Shown in pieces: positions 50,841 to 61,377 of a DNA stretch of 64,000 bases. Source of the stretch: Planctomycetia bacterium (GTDB lineage: Bacteria > Planctomycetota > UBA8108 > UBA1146). The notes below the pieces were generated by a model. It saw only the letters and a program-made list of their open reading frames with translations, made no database searches and was not told the origin of the DNA. The stretch lies in NCBI GenBank assembly GCA_012269595.1, contig JAAXJX010000038.1:1-64000 (forward strand), read 5' to 3'. Position 1 is the first letter of the stretch, and each line of letters opens with the position of its first letter. A program made the position numbers and the translations under genes.

Positions 50841-51869
50841 CTATAGCTCACGCTGGAGGATGTACTCGGCGAGGTCCTCCAGTCTCTGACGCGCGGGCCC
50901 GGGATCGGCTGCAGCCCGCAGGGAATCCAGAGCATCCTGAATCACGGCTCTGGCCCGCTCCTTCACCTGTTCCATGATTCGGTGTTCAGCAAGCAGGTGG
51001 GCAATCTCTTGACGCTCTTTTGCGGCGTCCTCCGATTCATGACACGTTTTCAACAACTGCAACAGGTGGTCGCGACCACTCTGGTCGAGGGCTTCGCGAA
51101 GCATCAACACCGGCAGAGTCAGTTTGCCATTGCCCAGATCTGTTCCCAGAGACTTTCCGACCAACTCGGGGTCACCGACAAGATCCAGCGAATCGTCGAT
51201 AATCTGGAACGCCTCCCCCATCCGATTGCCGTAGCGCTCGAGTGCATCGGCCTGTTCAGGACTTGCACCGGACAGCATTGCGCCCAGCTTGCAGGAAAGG
51301 CCGTAGAGGATCGCTGTCTTGCGGTGAATGATCTCTTCGTATTGCTGAAGGGTCAGTTCAAGATTCCCGGCATTGCCAACCTGCATGATCTCACCGATGC
51401 AGATCTCCCGGGTACACTCCGCCAAAAGCCTCGCCGCACCCTCCACCTCTGTGGATATGACGAAACCCCGGGCATAAATGATGTCACCCAAAAGAATCGA
51501 TGCACGATCACCGTATCGGGTGTGGATCGTTTCCACCCTTCGCCGGACATCGGCCTGATCGAGAAGATCGTCATGGACCAGAGTAGCAGTGTGAATCAGC
51601 TCGACCACCGCCGCACAGCGGACGTGATCGGTGCGGATCTCACCGAAACAGCGGCCCGCGAGGAACACACATGCAGGTCGAATCTGCTTGCCCCGAAATT
51701 GGGAGAGGTGTTCGAGCAGTTCATGAACGTAGGGTTCGGCGGATTTGAACTCAGCAACGAGGTATTCACGCAACTTCTCCATGTCCCCGGCAATGGGTCC
51801 ATAGAGGTGCGCCAATACCTGCGATCTTCCGATCGGGCTCTCTTCCGCAGCGAGTCCCTCTGCGTTCAC
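50841..51869 (-). CDS. Polyprenyl synthetase family protein
   Basis: GKQIRPACVFLAGRCFGE, IHTATLVHDDLLDQADVRRRVETIH, FQIIDDSLDLVGDPELVGKSLGTDLGNGKLTLP. Confidence 0.95.
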   Translation of the reverse strand: MNAEGLAAEESPIGRSQVLAHLYGPIAGDMEKLREYLVAEFKSAEPYVHELLEHLSQFRGKQIRPACVFLAGRCFGEIRTDHVRCAAVVELIHTATLVHDDLLDQADVRRRVETIHTRYGDRASILLGDIIYARGFVISTEVEGAARLLAECTREICIGEIMQVGNAGNLELTLQQYEEIIHRKTAILYGLSCKLGAMLSGASPEQADALERYGNRMGEAFQIIDDSLDLVGDPELVGKSLGTDLGNGKLTLPVLMLREALDQSGRDHLLQLLKTCHESEDAAKERQEIAHLLAEHRIMEQVKERARAVIQDALDSLRAAADPGPARQRLEDLAEYILQREL

Positions 51870-53008
51870 CGGACCGGCCCACCGATGGCAGGAAGATCAT
51901 CGATGGGATGCAACGGCAACTCGAATGCCTTGCTGACCCCGCGATGGAAAACCTTGCCGCCACAGACATTCAGGCCCTGTGCACGCAGAGGGTCGCGCTT
52001 GACAAAAGCTTCCAGTCCACTCTTTGCCAGGTCGACCAGATAAGGCTGGGTCGCGTTGGTCAGGGCAAAGGTCGACGTTCTGGAAACCGCTCCGGGCATG
52101 TTGGCAACACAGTAATGGACGACCCCGTCGACCACGTAAGTGGGTTCAGCGTGTGTGGTCGCACGACAGGTTTCAACACAGCCACCCTGGTCGACAGCGA
52201 CGTCGACAATGACGGAGCCTTCCGGCATCTCGGCGAGCCATTCTTTTGGCACCAGTACCGGCGCACGGTCTCCGGCGACAAGCACTGCGCCGACGACGAG
52301 ATCCGCTTGCTGAACCGCTTCCCGAATCGAGAAAGGAGTGGAGAAACAGGTATTGACGTTGGCCGGCATGGTGTCGTCGAGATAACGCAGGCGATCGAGA
52401 TCGATATCGAAGATCTTGACCCTTGCTCCCAGACCTGCAGCCATCTTGGCGGCATTTGATCCCACCACTCCACCGCCCAAAACCACGACTCTGCCCGGCT
52501 CCACACCCGGTACTCCGGGCATCAGGACTCCGCGTCCACCATTCTGTCTCTGAAGAACGGTCGCACCTGCAAGAACAGACATGCGGCCGGCGACTTCACT
52601 CATGGGAGTCAGAAGGGGCAAGGCTCCCCGGGAGTCTTCGATGGTCTCGTAGGCGATTGCTGCCACACCAGATTCGAGACAGGCATCCGTCAATTCTCTC
52701 GAAGCGGCGAAGTGGAAGTAGGTGAAGACGATCAGATCCGGTCTCAGATAGCCGTACTCTGAAGCAAGAGGCTCCTTGACCTTGACGACGATCTCCGAGC
52801 GTGACCAGACCTCGGAGGCCTCGGCAACCATCTCACAACCGGCGTCGATATATTCCTGATCCTGGATTCCACTGCCAAGGCCTGCGCCTTTCTCGACGAG
52901 GACCTTATGCCCTGCCTTCACGAGAAGGAATGCTCCGGAAGGAACGACGGAAACCCGTTGCTCCTGCTGTTTGATCTCCTTGGGAACACCGATGGTGCGG
53001 GAACTCAT
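51866..53008 (-). CDS. ald: Alanine dehydrogenase
   Basis: [83 protein letters not shown] 53008 after GGAGT. Confidence 0.96.
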   Translation of the reverse strand: MSSRTIGVPKEIKQQEQRVSVVPSGAFLLVKAGHKVLVEKGAGLGSGIQDQEYIDAGCEMVAEASEVWSRSEIVVKVKEPLASEYGYLRPDLIVFTYFHFAASRELTDACLESGVAAIAYETIEDSRGALPLLTPMSEVAGRMSVLAGATVLQRQNGGRGVLMPGVPGVEPGRVVVLGGGVVGSNAAKMAAGLGARVKIFDIDLDRLRYLDDTMPANVNTCFSTPFSIREAVQQADLVVGAVLVAGDRAPVLVPKEWLAEMPEGSVIVDVAVDQGGCVETCRATTHAEPTYVVDGVVHYCVANMPGAVSRTSTFALTNATQPYLVDLAKSGLEAFVKRDPLRAQGLNVCGGKVFHRGVSKAFELPLHPIDDLPAIGGPVR

Positions 53009-53321
53009 GCTCACTCCTTTGGGAATGGTGTTTTCATTGGTCAGGGTCAGGGTTCATTCCCCGGCGGCTTTCAACAACCGGCATTCTTGAAGGGGACGGT
53101 CCCACCGGTGATCTCTCTCCAGAGCCATCTTCGGCTCTTGAAAGATCCTGACCGGGCGACCCGGACCGAACCCGGATTTTATGGGGGCCACCCTGAAGTG
53201 ACAAGCGATGGCGAGCCCTCCAGGGCAGGAAGAAGGCGAATTCTTCACGAAAATGGCAACTCCGTCTGGATGACCCTCTTCAGAGCACCGATGCTGACAA
53301 CGATGACGGCATACACGGGCA

Positions 53322-54029
53322 GTGCCGGGAAAGGGTCCAGAGTTGGGAAACCCCCCTCCAAATGATGACTCCGCTTCTGCTGTCGCCCTTTTGGGGGGAG
53401 TCTTTGACCCTCCGCATCAGGGGCACATCGATATCGGTCATTCCGCTTTGCAACTGGAAGCGGTCGGTGAAGTGATCTGGATCCCCTGTGCCAGAATCCC
53501 CCACCACAAATCCTCACCAGTGGCCCCCGCGGAAGCACGTTTGCAAATGGTTGAGCGCATCTGTGCCGAGATCGATGGCTTTACCGTGGATGACGTCGAG
53601 TTCCATCGTCAGGGCCCCTCCTACACGGTGGATACCGTTCGCAGTCTGTCGCAACGATTTGGTGACAGACCCCTGCTCTGGATCATCGGCGCCGACAATG
53701 CCGACAAGATCGCCCAGTGGAGATCTGCAGAAGAACTGTGGCAAATGGCGATCCCCGTGGTCGCTCCACGACCGGGAGTGGCGGCTGGAACCACAGAAAG
53801 CACTGCTCTGGTCAGGGAGGATTTCCCCTTCATCGACGAAGAGCGCTGGCAGCAGTTTCTGCGCTGGCAGTTGCCACCCGCTTCGGGGGAAATCTCTTCC
53901 AGTGAAATCCGCTCTCGATTGGCCCAAGCAGAAGAACCTCGATCCGTGATCGCTGAACACCCCGGAATTCCTGAGATCCTCAGAGATTTCCTGCTTCAGG
54001 GCGGCTGGTATCACACTTCTTCTGATTAG
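53322..54029 (+). CDS. nadD: Nicotinate-nucleotide adenylyltransferase
   Basis: ALLGGVFDPPHQGHIDIGHSAL, WIPCARIPHHKSSPVAPAEARLQMVE, SYTVDTVRSL, ISSSEIRSRL. Start uncertain. Confidence 0.93.
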   Translation: MPGKGPELGNPPPNDDSASAVALLGGVFDPPHQGHIDIGHSALQLEAVGEVIWIPCARIPHHKSSPVAPAEARLQMVERICAEIDGFTVDDVEFHRQGPSYTVDTVRSLSQRFGDRPLLWIIGADNADKIAQWRSAEELWQMAIPVVAPRPGVAAGTTESTALVREDFPFIDEERWQQFLRWQLPPASGEISSSEIRSRLAQAEEPRSVIAEHPGIPEILRDFLLQGGWYHTSSD

Positions 54030-54108
54030 CTCGCCGGGATCAACTTGATTCACCGTCATCTGACGGCACCATCGGGGGAGTTAACAGAAAACCGGAAGGA
54101 ACCGGAAG

Positions 54109-55404
54109 ATGTCGAGAACACGCGTCAAAGACCTGCTGAACCACACCGGTGAAGACGTCACCCTCAAGGGGTGGCTTTACAACCGTCGGTCATCCAAGAA
54201 ATTTCACTTCGTTCTTTTGAGAGACGGATCCGGCATCGTCCAATGCATCGTCACCAAAGCAGAGATGGATGAAGAGGCCTTTGAGGCCATCGGCAAGATC
54301 CCCTACGAATCTGCCATCGAAATCCGGGGCAAGGCCAACGCCGATGAGCGCTCCCCTGGTGGAGTGGAAATTCACGCCTCCGCGGTGGAGGTCATCAGCG
54401 AAGCGGAAGAGTACCCCATCTCCAAACAGGAGCATGGCCCTGATTTCCTTCTCTCCCACCGTCACCTTTGGCTGCGATCCAAAAAACAGGTCGCTATCAT
54501 GCACATCCGCAATGAAGTGCTGAAAACGATTCGTGATGACATGCATGAGCGTGGATTCCACTGCATCGACGCCCCCGTCTTCACACCCAACTCCTGCGAA
54601 GGCACCAGCACGCTCTTTGAAGTCGACTACTTTGATGATGAAAAGGCTTATCTGACACAGAGTGGCCAGCTTTACATGGAAGCTGCAGCGATGGCTCTGG
54701 GAGATGTCTACTGTCTGGGTCCCACATTCAGAGCTGAAAAATCAAAGACGCGGCGGCATCTGACCGAATTCTGGATGTTCGAGCCGGAGATGGCATTTGC
54801 CGGGATCGATGAAGTCATGGATCTGGCAGAGGCAATGCTCCAGAAAATCGCCGCCAACGTGCTCGAGAACTGTCAGGCCGATCTGGAAGTTCTCGAACGC
54901 GATACCGATCAACTGCGCAAAGCTCTCGCACCCTTCCCGAGGATCTCCTACTCGGAGGCGGTCGAGCGGCTGAATGACGAAGGCCACCCTTTCGAGTGGG
55001 GCGGCGATCTCGGAGCACCCGACGAGACCAAGATTTCTTCCTGGTTTGACACCCCGGTGATGGTTCACCGTTACCCCGAAGCGGTCAAAGCGTTCTATAT
55101 GAAACGCGATCCACAGGATTCCAGAGTGGCCCTGGGCGTCGATGTCCTTGCACCCGAGGGTTATGGCGAAATCATCGGTGGTGGCCAGCGGGAAGAATGC
55201 CTCGAAACCCTCTTGGGCCGAATCAATGAACATGAGCTCGACCCGGAAGATTTTGCTTGGTATCTGGATTTGCGCCGCTATGGGTCTGTTCCCCACGGAG
55301 GCTTCGGCCTTGGCGTAGAGAGAACGGTCTGCTGGCTGGCGGGAATTGAGCATGTCAGGGAATGTATCCCCTTTCCGCGCATGCTTTATCGGATCTACCC
55401 CTAG
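54109..55404 (+). CDS. asnS: Asparaginyl-tRNA synthetase
   Basis: [106 protein letters not shown]. Confidence 0.97.
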   Translation: MSRTRVKDLLNHTGEDVTLKGWLYNRRSSKKFHFVLLRDGSGIVQCIVTKAEMDEEAFEAIGKIPYESAIEIRGKANADERSPGGVEIHASAVEVISEAEEYPISKQEHGPDFLLSHRHLWLRSKKQVAIMHIRNEVLKTIRDDMHERGFHCIDAPVFTPNSCEGTSTLFEVDYFDDEKAYLTQSGQLYMEAAAMALGDVYCLGPTFRAEKSKTRRHLTEFWMFEPEMAFAGIDEVMDLAEAMLQKIAANVLENCQADLEVLERDTDQLRKALAPFPRISYSEAVERLNDEGHPFEWGGDLGAPDETKISSWFDTPVMVHRYPEAVKAFYMKRDPQDSRVALGVDVLAPEGYGEIIGGGQREECLETLLGRINEHELDPEDFAWYLDLRRYGSVPHGGFGLGVERTVCWLAGIEHVRECIPFPRMLYRIYP

Positions 55405-55572
55405 CACCCTTGCCTGCCTCTACAGGATCGATACAATGAGGTTTACATTCAGGGATGTATGTTCTGAAAGTCTCGATGGAATATTCAGGCTTCAGGACTG
55501 CTACCGGACTTCCCCCGCCTTGGGGTCCGTGACCTGAATTCCGGGACTTCTGAGACCCCCGGCCCCCACTTC

Positions 55573-57651
55573 ATGAGAGGCAAGAGCATGTCAGAGATGC
55601 AATTCGGATCAAGACGTCGATCAGTCATGATTACCGGTACCCTGGCTTCTCTGGTTTGGCTCATCCTTTTGATCCCAGCCACCCCCTCTCATGCACAGAA
55701 TGGTGCGATTCTTCAGCAAACCACGGCCTGTGGTACCAACCCGAAAAGCACTGATTTGACGGTTCGCACCTCCGATGGAACTGTCTGGGGTATCGATGCC
55801 ACCAGCGGCAAAATTTGTGTCTACACCACCGCTGGAACCCTTGCCCTGACCAACATGATCGACCATCCGGTGGGCGCAGCGCAGGCTCCACTCTTCCAGC
55901 CCCAGTGCTCGGGAATCAGTTACTCTGCTGCTACAGACACCTTCTGGATCCTCAACTCGACCGGACTGGAACTCTCCGAGATGGACCCCGCCGGCAACCA
56001 ATTGGGTGCACCAGTCAGTATTCAGGCTTCCACAACCCTGACCGGCCTTGCTCTCAACCCGTTGGACGGCCACCTCTGGACCCTGAATACACAGGACAAC
56101 ACGGCTCTTGAAATTGACCCCCTCGACGGCTCAATTCTCTCGACACTCCCACTTCCCGGTTCGCCGGTCCGTTACAGTTCAGGTCTCGATATCCGCTTCG
56201 ATAACAGCCAGGCCGTGCTCGACTTCACGTACGGCGATGTTTTTGACGCCGGAATTTCCGAAGTCCGCAGTGTCAATCTCACGACCGGATCACTCTCCTG
56301 TTATCAGGTCGATCTGAATCAGATTGAATCGGGAGATTCTCTTTTGGGAATTGCCGTCAGTGGCTCCTCCACCTACGTCACAACCTGTTGCACGGTTTAT
56401 CAGGTCGACTCGATTCAAAACAGCCTGCTGGCCGTTGCAGACCTGCAGGGACTCGTCGACGGTGAAGGTAATCTGACACTCGACTGGCGCAACTGTGGTC
56501 CGGGTACCAACGGCATATACAACTCGATTCGCATTACCCGCAACGGCGCCATCATCGACACCATCAGTGGGTCTGCAAATAACTGGACCGACACTTCACC
56601 CCCTGCTGAAGCCGATATCCTTTATCAGGTTCAGGGCGTCGTCGGATCCAACCTCGCGACTTCCTCGATTTCCCTGAGCAATGCTGCAGGTGGACTTTCA
56701 CAGGTTCTCTCCGTTCCCGGATTTTATCCCAGAGATCTGGCCTATGATCCTGAGCAGGATGATCTCTATGTGACGGACAGTTTCTCCAGCGAAATCCGTG
56801 TCTTCGGTTCTGATCTGGTGCAAAAACGCGTGATCGACACCGGGCTCGCCAATCTTCGTGGAATCGGCTACAACACCCTCCTCGATGTCCTTTTGGTCAG
56901 CAGGGCAAACAGCAGTCTGGTGACCTTTGTCGAGCCGACGACCGGAACTCCCCTGTCTTCATTCCCCAGCTCCAGTTCTGATATTACCTCGATTTCCTAC
57001 GACTCCTCCGCAGATGACTGGCTTCTCTTTCGTAACACCGGCGGCCCCGATGCAGAAGTCTTGCGCATGGAAGCGGCCGATGGCCTCGAAGGAAATCCTC
57101 TGGGCACCATCTCTCCGCCCCAGACTTCCGGACTGGTTCTCAGCAATGGCATGGCTTCCCTCGATGACGGAACCCTGCTGCTTGGAATTGATGCAGCAGG
57201 AATCGGATCGAGTGTCAGCCAGCTGACCTCTTTCGGATTCCCCCTCGCATACAGCATGCCCATGGGAGCGATTGGTAATTCTCTCCAGTTGCTCAATAAT
57301 TCATGGACCGGTCTCGAAGACATCGGAAGCTCCGTCGTCATCGCCGGAAATGCGACCAGTTCTCTCTACAAACTGATCCTCGTCAGTGACGGCCCTGATT
57401 TCCTGCGGGGAGATTCGGACAGCAACAACCTCGTCAACCTCGCCGACGCCATTTACACCGCCATCTGGCTCTATTCCGGAGGCACGACTCCCTCCTGCAT
57501 GGATGCGGTCGACGCCAATGACGATGGCAGGTTGGACATATCTGATCCGTTGTACACCTTGCTCTATCTATTTGCCGGATCTGCCCCACCTCCCATTCCA
57601 TTCCCTCTTTCGGGAGAAGATCCCACCTTCCTCGACAACCTCGGTTGTTAA
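55573..57651 (+). CDS. Secreted beta-propeller-like protein with C-terminal dockerin-like repeat pair
   Basis: SVMITGTLASLVWLILLIPATPSHAQ signal; C-terminus FLRGDSDSNNLVNLADAIYTAIWLYSGG..CMDAVDANDDGRLDISDPLYTLLYLFAG. Confidence 0.83.
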   Translation: MRGKSMSEMQFGSRRRSVMITGTLASLVWLILLIPATPSHAQNGAILQQTTACGTNPKSTDLTVRTSDGTVWGIDATSGKICVYTTAGTLALTNMIDHPVGAAQAPLFQPQCSGISYSAATDTFWILNSTGLELSEMDPAGNQLGAPVSIQASTTLTGLALNPLDGHLWTLNTQDNTALEIDPLDGSILSTLPLPGSPVRYSSGLDIRFDNSQAVLDFTYGDVFDAGISEVRSVNLTTGSLSCYQVDLNQIESGDSLLGIAVSGSSTYVTTCCTVYQVDSIQNSLLAVADLQGLVDGEGNLTLDWRNCGPGTNGIYNSIRITRNGAIIDTISGSANNWTDTSPPAEADILYQVQGVVGSNLATSSISLSNAAGGLSQVLSVPGFYPRDLAYDPEQDDLYVTDSFSSEIRVFGSDLVQKRVIDTGLANLRGIGYNTLLDVLLVSRANSSLVTFVEPTTGTPLSSFPSSSSDITSISYDSSADDWLLFRNTGGPDAEVLRMEAADGLEGNPLGTISPPQTSGLVLSNGMASLDDGTLLLGIDAAGIGSSVSQLTSFGFPLAYSMPMGAIGNSLQLLNNSWTGLEDIGSSVVIAGNATSSLYKLILVSDGPDFLRGDSDSNNLVNLADAIYTAIWLYSGGTTPSCMDAVDANDDGRLDISDPLYTLLYLFAGSAPPPIPFPLSGEDPTFLDNLGC

Positions 57652-57828
57652 TCAACCGAAAGTTGACATAGACCCCTCTGTTAATAAACTTTGTATATCT
57701 CTCTTGCTGAGAGACACCGCCCGACTTGCACCGCAAGCAAGCATGGTGGGGAAGAGTCTTGTGCCAGATTACCTGACACAAGGGGGAAGATATTCATGCG
57801 GGGGCCTCCCAGGAGGCAAGCAGAGGAG

Positions 57829-59685
57829 ATGAAGAAGATGGGTACCTGCATCCAGCAGGTATTCGCGGCGGTGTGTCTGTTTGTATTCATGACGAGTCCA
57901 GTCATGGGTCAGCAATCCCTCACCATCGCGGATGCCACGACTCAGGGGCTATCAGCATTCAATACGGAGGTGGTCCTCCAAAGCACGGGCGATACCCAGG
58001 GCTATGTCCTGGCCATCGGGTTCGACCCCAGCGTGCTCACGGCCACCAACGTCAGTGTGGAAGGGTCAGATGTGGAAAGCATCGGGGCGGAGTTGATCGC
58101 AGCGGAAGTGCTCACTGAGGGGATGACCCTTGGTGTGGTGCTCGATGCGCAAAGTCCATTCGACGGACAGGTGATCCCACCGGGTCAAAGTTCCGTCGGT
58201 GTGCTCTCCTTTACGCCTGCGACTATCGCCACCAGTAACCTGACGACCACATTGAATTTTGTGGATGGAGTGTTCAATTCTCCACCCCTCGACAACATTA
58301 TCGTTCAGGGAGGGCTTTCGATTGGTGCCATTGACGGACTGAGCCTCAATAGCGGCACTGTCACCCTGACCCCTCCGCCACCTGACAGTATCAGCGTGGG
58401 CTCCTCGAGTGTCCTCGCCAACGGATCTGCAGTTGCCGATGTACCGATTCTGCTTTCAAACAGCACGGGTCCGGTTCAAGGCTTTGTGATCGCCGTCGCC
58501 CATGGTCCTAATGAACTGACCCTTGAAGAAATCACCATTGAAGGAACCATCACTGAAAGTGTTGGATCCGAGTTCGAGGTGGCCAATCTTTACGCAGACG
58601 GCGGAACCATCGGAGTCGTTCTCGACTTCATGCCACCCTTCGACGGCCAGGTGATCCCGGTTGGCAATGAACAGCCGATCGCCATCTACCGTTACAGCTG
58701 CAACAACCCGATCTTCCTCCCGGAGGCAGATCTGGCGACACCCTTGACCCCCATCAACAACTACATCGGTGAACCTCCGCTGGAGAATGTCATCGTGGTC
58801 GAGGGTCTGTCCCTGAATCCTTCATTGCAGGCAGGTACCTTGACCTGTATCGCCGTGGAACCGCCCCCTGAGCACAACACGATCATGACTGCGGAAGCAG
58901 TCTTCGACGGTGCCGTGGGCGAATACGCCTACGCAGGGCAAACGGGAACACTCAACATTTACTACAGTGATCCCGACGATGAGATTCAGGGATTCACAGT
59001 GACCATCTGTTACGACTGTGACCTGACCATCGAGGACGGCACCTTCAGCCTTGACGGCTCTATCGTTGAGGAGACAGGCGCTGAGTACCTCAATCACCAG
59101 GTTGACGACGATTGCTCCGACGGTGAAACAGGTGAGCTTATTCTGGCGATCCTGCTGGATGCTTTGCCACCATTTGAAGGCCAGACCCTGCCTCCCACCT
59201 CAGAAGATCTTCTGGTGGGTTCGATTCAGGTCACGGTCGACGAGAGTGCCGAATGCAATCAACTGCAGGAGATCTACTTCTGCGACAACATCAACGGTCT
59301 CGGTACCGTGTTCCTCTACAACAACGTGGTTATCGACTACCAGTCGGTGCAGGACTACGAGCGAATCGATACGGGTATCACCGTGGTTCCGGAGGAAATC
59401 TTCCAGCGCGGAGACTGCAACAGTGACGACAAAGTCGACCTTGCGGATGCCGCCACCATTATCGCTTCACAGTTTCAGGGACTGCCGATCCTTTGCGCAG
59501 ATGCCTGTGACGGAAATGATGATGGACTGATCAACCTTGCAGATTCTGTCTACGTGATGAACTGGCTCTTCAAGTTCGGCCCGATTCCACCGGATCCGGG
59601 ACCGTTCGACAATGGACCCGATCCCACCGACGACGAATTACCAGTGTGCGACAGCAATGACACCGGCTGTGCGGGACAGCCCTAA
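57829..59685 (+). CDS. Secreted protein with three cohesin-like modules and C-terminal dockerin-like repeats
   Basis: MKKMGTCIQQVFAAVCLFVFMTSPVMGQ signal; repeated QGYVLAIGFDPSVLTATNVSVEGSDVESIGAE / QGFVIAVAHGPNELTLEEITIEGT; RGDCNSDDKVDLADAATIIASQF..CDGNDDGLINLADSVYVMNWLF. Confidence 0.83.
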   Translation: MKKMGTCIQQVFAAVCLFVFMTSPVMGQQSLTIADATTQGLSAFNTEVVLQSTGDTQGYVLAIGFDPSVLTATNVSVEGSDVESIGAELIAAEVLTEGMTLGVVLDAQSPFDGQVIPPGQSSVGVLSFTPATIATSNLTTTLNFVDGVFNSPPLDNIIVQGGLSIGAIDGLSLNSGTVTLTPPPPDSISVGSSSVLANGSAVADVPILLSNSTGPVQGFVIAVAHGPNELTLEEITIEGTITESVGSEFEVANLYADGGTIGVVLDFMPPFDGQVIPVGNEQPIAIYRYSCNNPIFLPEADLATPLTPINNYIGEPPLENVIVVEGLSLNPSLQAGTLTCIAVEPPPEHNTIMTAEAVFDGAVGEYAYAGQTGTLNIYYSDPDDEIQGFTVTICYDCDLTIEDGTFSLDGSIVEETGAEYLNHQVDDDCSDGETGELILAILLDALPPFEGQTLPPTSEDLLVGSIQVTVDESAECNQLQEIYFCDNINGLGTVFLYNNVVIDYQSVQDYERIDTGITVVPEEIFQRGDCNSDDKVDLADAATIIASQFQGLPILCADACDGNDDGLINLADSVYVMNWLFKFGPIPPDPGPFDNGPDPTDDELPVCDSNDTGCAGQP

Positions 59686-59778
59686 AGTCAACGAACAAAC
59701 ACTTCCCCTCGTTTGGGGGGGGAAAACTCTATTACGAGCTCACTGACACGGAAGTCGGTGGCGAGGAAGGACAACGAG

Positions 59779-61077
59779 ATGTTAAATCTCACGAAACCAG
59801 GAAAAGCCTGTATCGCTTTTCTACTGACCACGGTAATGCTGTCAGGCTTTGCCCATGCGCAAGACCCTGACCTCTTGGTCAAAATGTCTGACGGTCAGGC
59901 ATTTGGCGGCGGTTCTCTGACCCAATCCATCCTTTTGGATAATTCCCAGCCTGGTGCGATTCAGGGCTGGAGCCTGGGAGTCTGCAATGATCCGGGTTCC
60001 CTGATCCCTGTCAGCTCCGCACTCGGAGCCGATGCTGCTACTGTCAAAAATGGTGCTGCACCTGACTTCGAGACGATGAATCTCACCGATGAAGGGGTGA
60101 CTCAGGGTGTGGTGATTTGCTTCACCGGCTGCGCAACTCTGACCGAGGTCACGGACTTCGAGATGCTCACGATTGACTACAGCGTCCTCGGAGAAGTGGG
60201 AAGTTCTTCCCAGTTGCAGTTCTGCTCATACGGAACTCCTCTCGTGACCACCGTGCTGGTGATCGACAGTGAGAGCGTCATTCCCACCAAGCAGGATTCG
60301 ACCATCGAGATTCTCAGTCCCAACTTCCTGACTCTGGGTTCGGGAATGGGCGTCGTCGGCCAGACCGCCGAGTTGCCCGTCTCCCTGACGACAGAGCGCC
60401 CCATCGATGGGCTTTCCATCGCTGTCGGCTATGACCAGAGCCTGCTTACTTTTGTGGGCGCCTCTGCCGCTGGTGCCGCTGCAGATGCGGACTTTGTCGA
60501 AGTTTCCGGAACTGCTGAGCCTGGCACTCTGGGTGTCGGTCTCGTGATGAGCTTCAGCCTTTCCGTGGAAATCCCGGTGGGCGACGATCAGCAAGTCCTC
60601 AGTCTTGCTTTTGACGTTGCCAATGATCTGGGTGGCCAGCCGGCTCCCCTGATTTCGCCTGTCGGCTTCATTCCGTCCTCTGGATCTCCGCCGATCACCA
60701 ACAGGATTGTCGACGGAAGCTACAGTGAAACACCCAATCTGGTTGACGGTTCGATCGAACTGGTCGACTTCAACCCCTTCGTTCGTGGTGACTGTAACCG
60801 CGACAGTTTCGTCGATATCGCAGACGGCATTGCCATTCTGGCTTACCTCTTCCAGGGACAGCCCGTGGGCGGCAACTCCGGCCCCTGCCTTGACGCCTGT
60901 GACATCGATGACAGTGCTACTCCGACCAGTCCTGGTATCGGTATTGGAGACGCAGTTTACGTCTTCACCTACCAGTTCGCCGGTGGATCACCTCCGCCCG
61001 CTCCCTTCCCGGACATGGGAATCGACCCGACTAACGGGGACGGACTGGGCTGTGATGGCGATGGAGATGACCAGTAA
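59779..61077 (+). CDS. Secreted cohesin-like/dockerin-like protein
   Basis: MLNLTKPGKACIAFLLTTVMLSGFAHAQ signal; IDGLSIAVGYDQSLLTFVGASAAG; RGDCNRDSFVDIADGIAILAYLFQGQ..GIGIGDAVYVFTYQFAGG. Confidence 0.83.
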   Translation: MLNLTKPGKACIAFLLTTVMLSGFAHAQDPDLLVKMSDGQAFGGGSLTQSILLDNSQPGAIQGWSLGVCNDPGSLIPVSSALGADAATVKNGAAPDFETMNLTDEGVTQGVVICFTGCATLTEVTDFEMLTIDYSVLGEVGSSSQLQFCSYGTPLVTTVLVIDSESVIPTKQDSTIEILSPNFLTLGSGMGVVGQTAELPVSLTTERPIDGLSIAVGYDQSLLTFVGASAAGAAADADFVEVSGTAEPGTLGVGLVMSFSLSVEIPVGDDQQVLSLAFDVANDLGGQPAPLISPVGFIPSSGSPPITNRIVDGSYSETPNLVDGSIELVDFNPFVRGDCNRDSFVDIADGIAILAYLFQGQPVGGNSGPCLDACDIDDSATPTSPGIGIGDAVYVFTYQFAGGSPPPAPFPDMGIDPTNGDGLGCDGDGDDQ

Positions 61078-61121
61078 AGCGTTGATCTGAAACTGTATCC
61101 AAATCGCTCGTAATGAGTTTT

Positions 61122-61153
61122 GGGCCTCGGGGGAAACTCCGGGGCCCAATTTT
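61122..61153 (+). terminator. Rho-independent terminator
   Basis: GGGCCTCGGGG-GAAA-CTCCGGGGCCC (11 bp, two G-U pairs, GAAA loop) followed by AATTTTT. Confidence 0.85.
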
Positions 61154-61300
61154 TACCGGATTTGAGGCAAGGCAACTATCGGGCCTGCCAGTGTCCTCTC
61201 CGGATGTGGATGGGTGCCACAGGGGTGGTAATATGGGTCTTGGTGAATGATTGTGGTCTTGAAGGAATCTGTTGCTTTTGTGGATTCCAGCCCCCCCACC

Positions 61301-61330
61301 GACCATGAATCATTGGACCATGAATCATTG
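61301..61330. repeat. Perfect 15-bp tandem duplication GACCATGAATCATTG x2
   Basis: Read directly: gaccatgaatcattg gaccatgaatcattg in the intergenic region upstream of the 61378 gene. Confidence 0.97.
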
Positions 61331-61377
61331 ATTCTAAATGATCCCCAGGCCTGTTCTTCAGGAGGAGTCCGATTCCA

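Noticed and set aside
49359-52043. Long plus-strand ORFs (49359..50360, 50390..50977, 50982..52043)
   Set aside because: Antisense to folD, moaC and the polyprenyl synthetase gene; codon-bias shadow frames.
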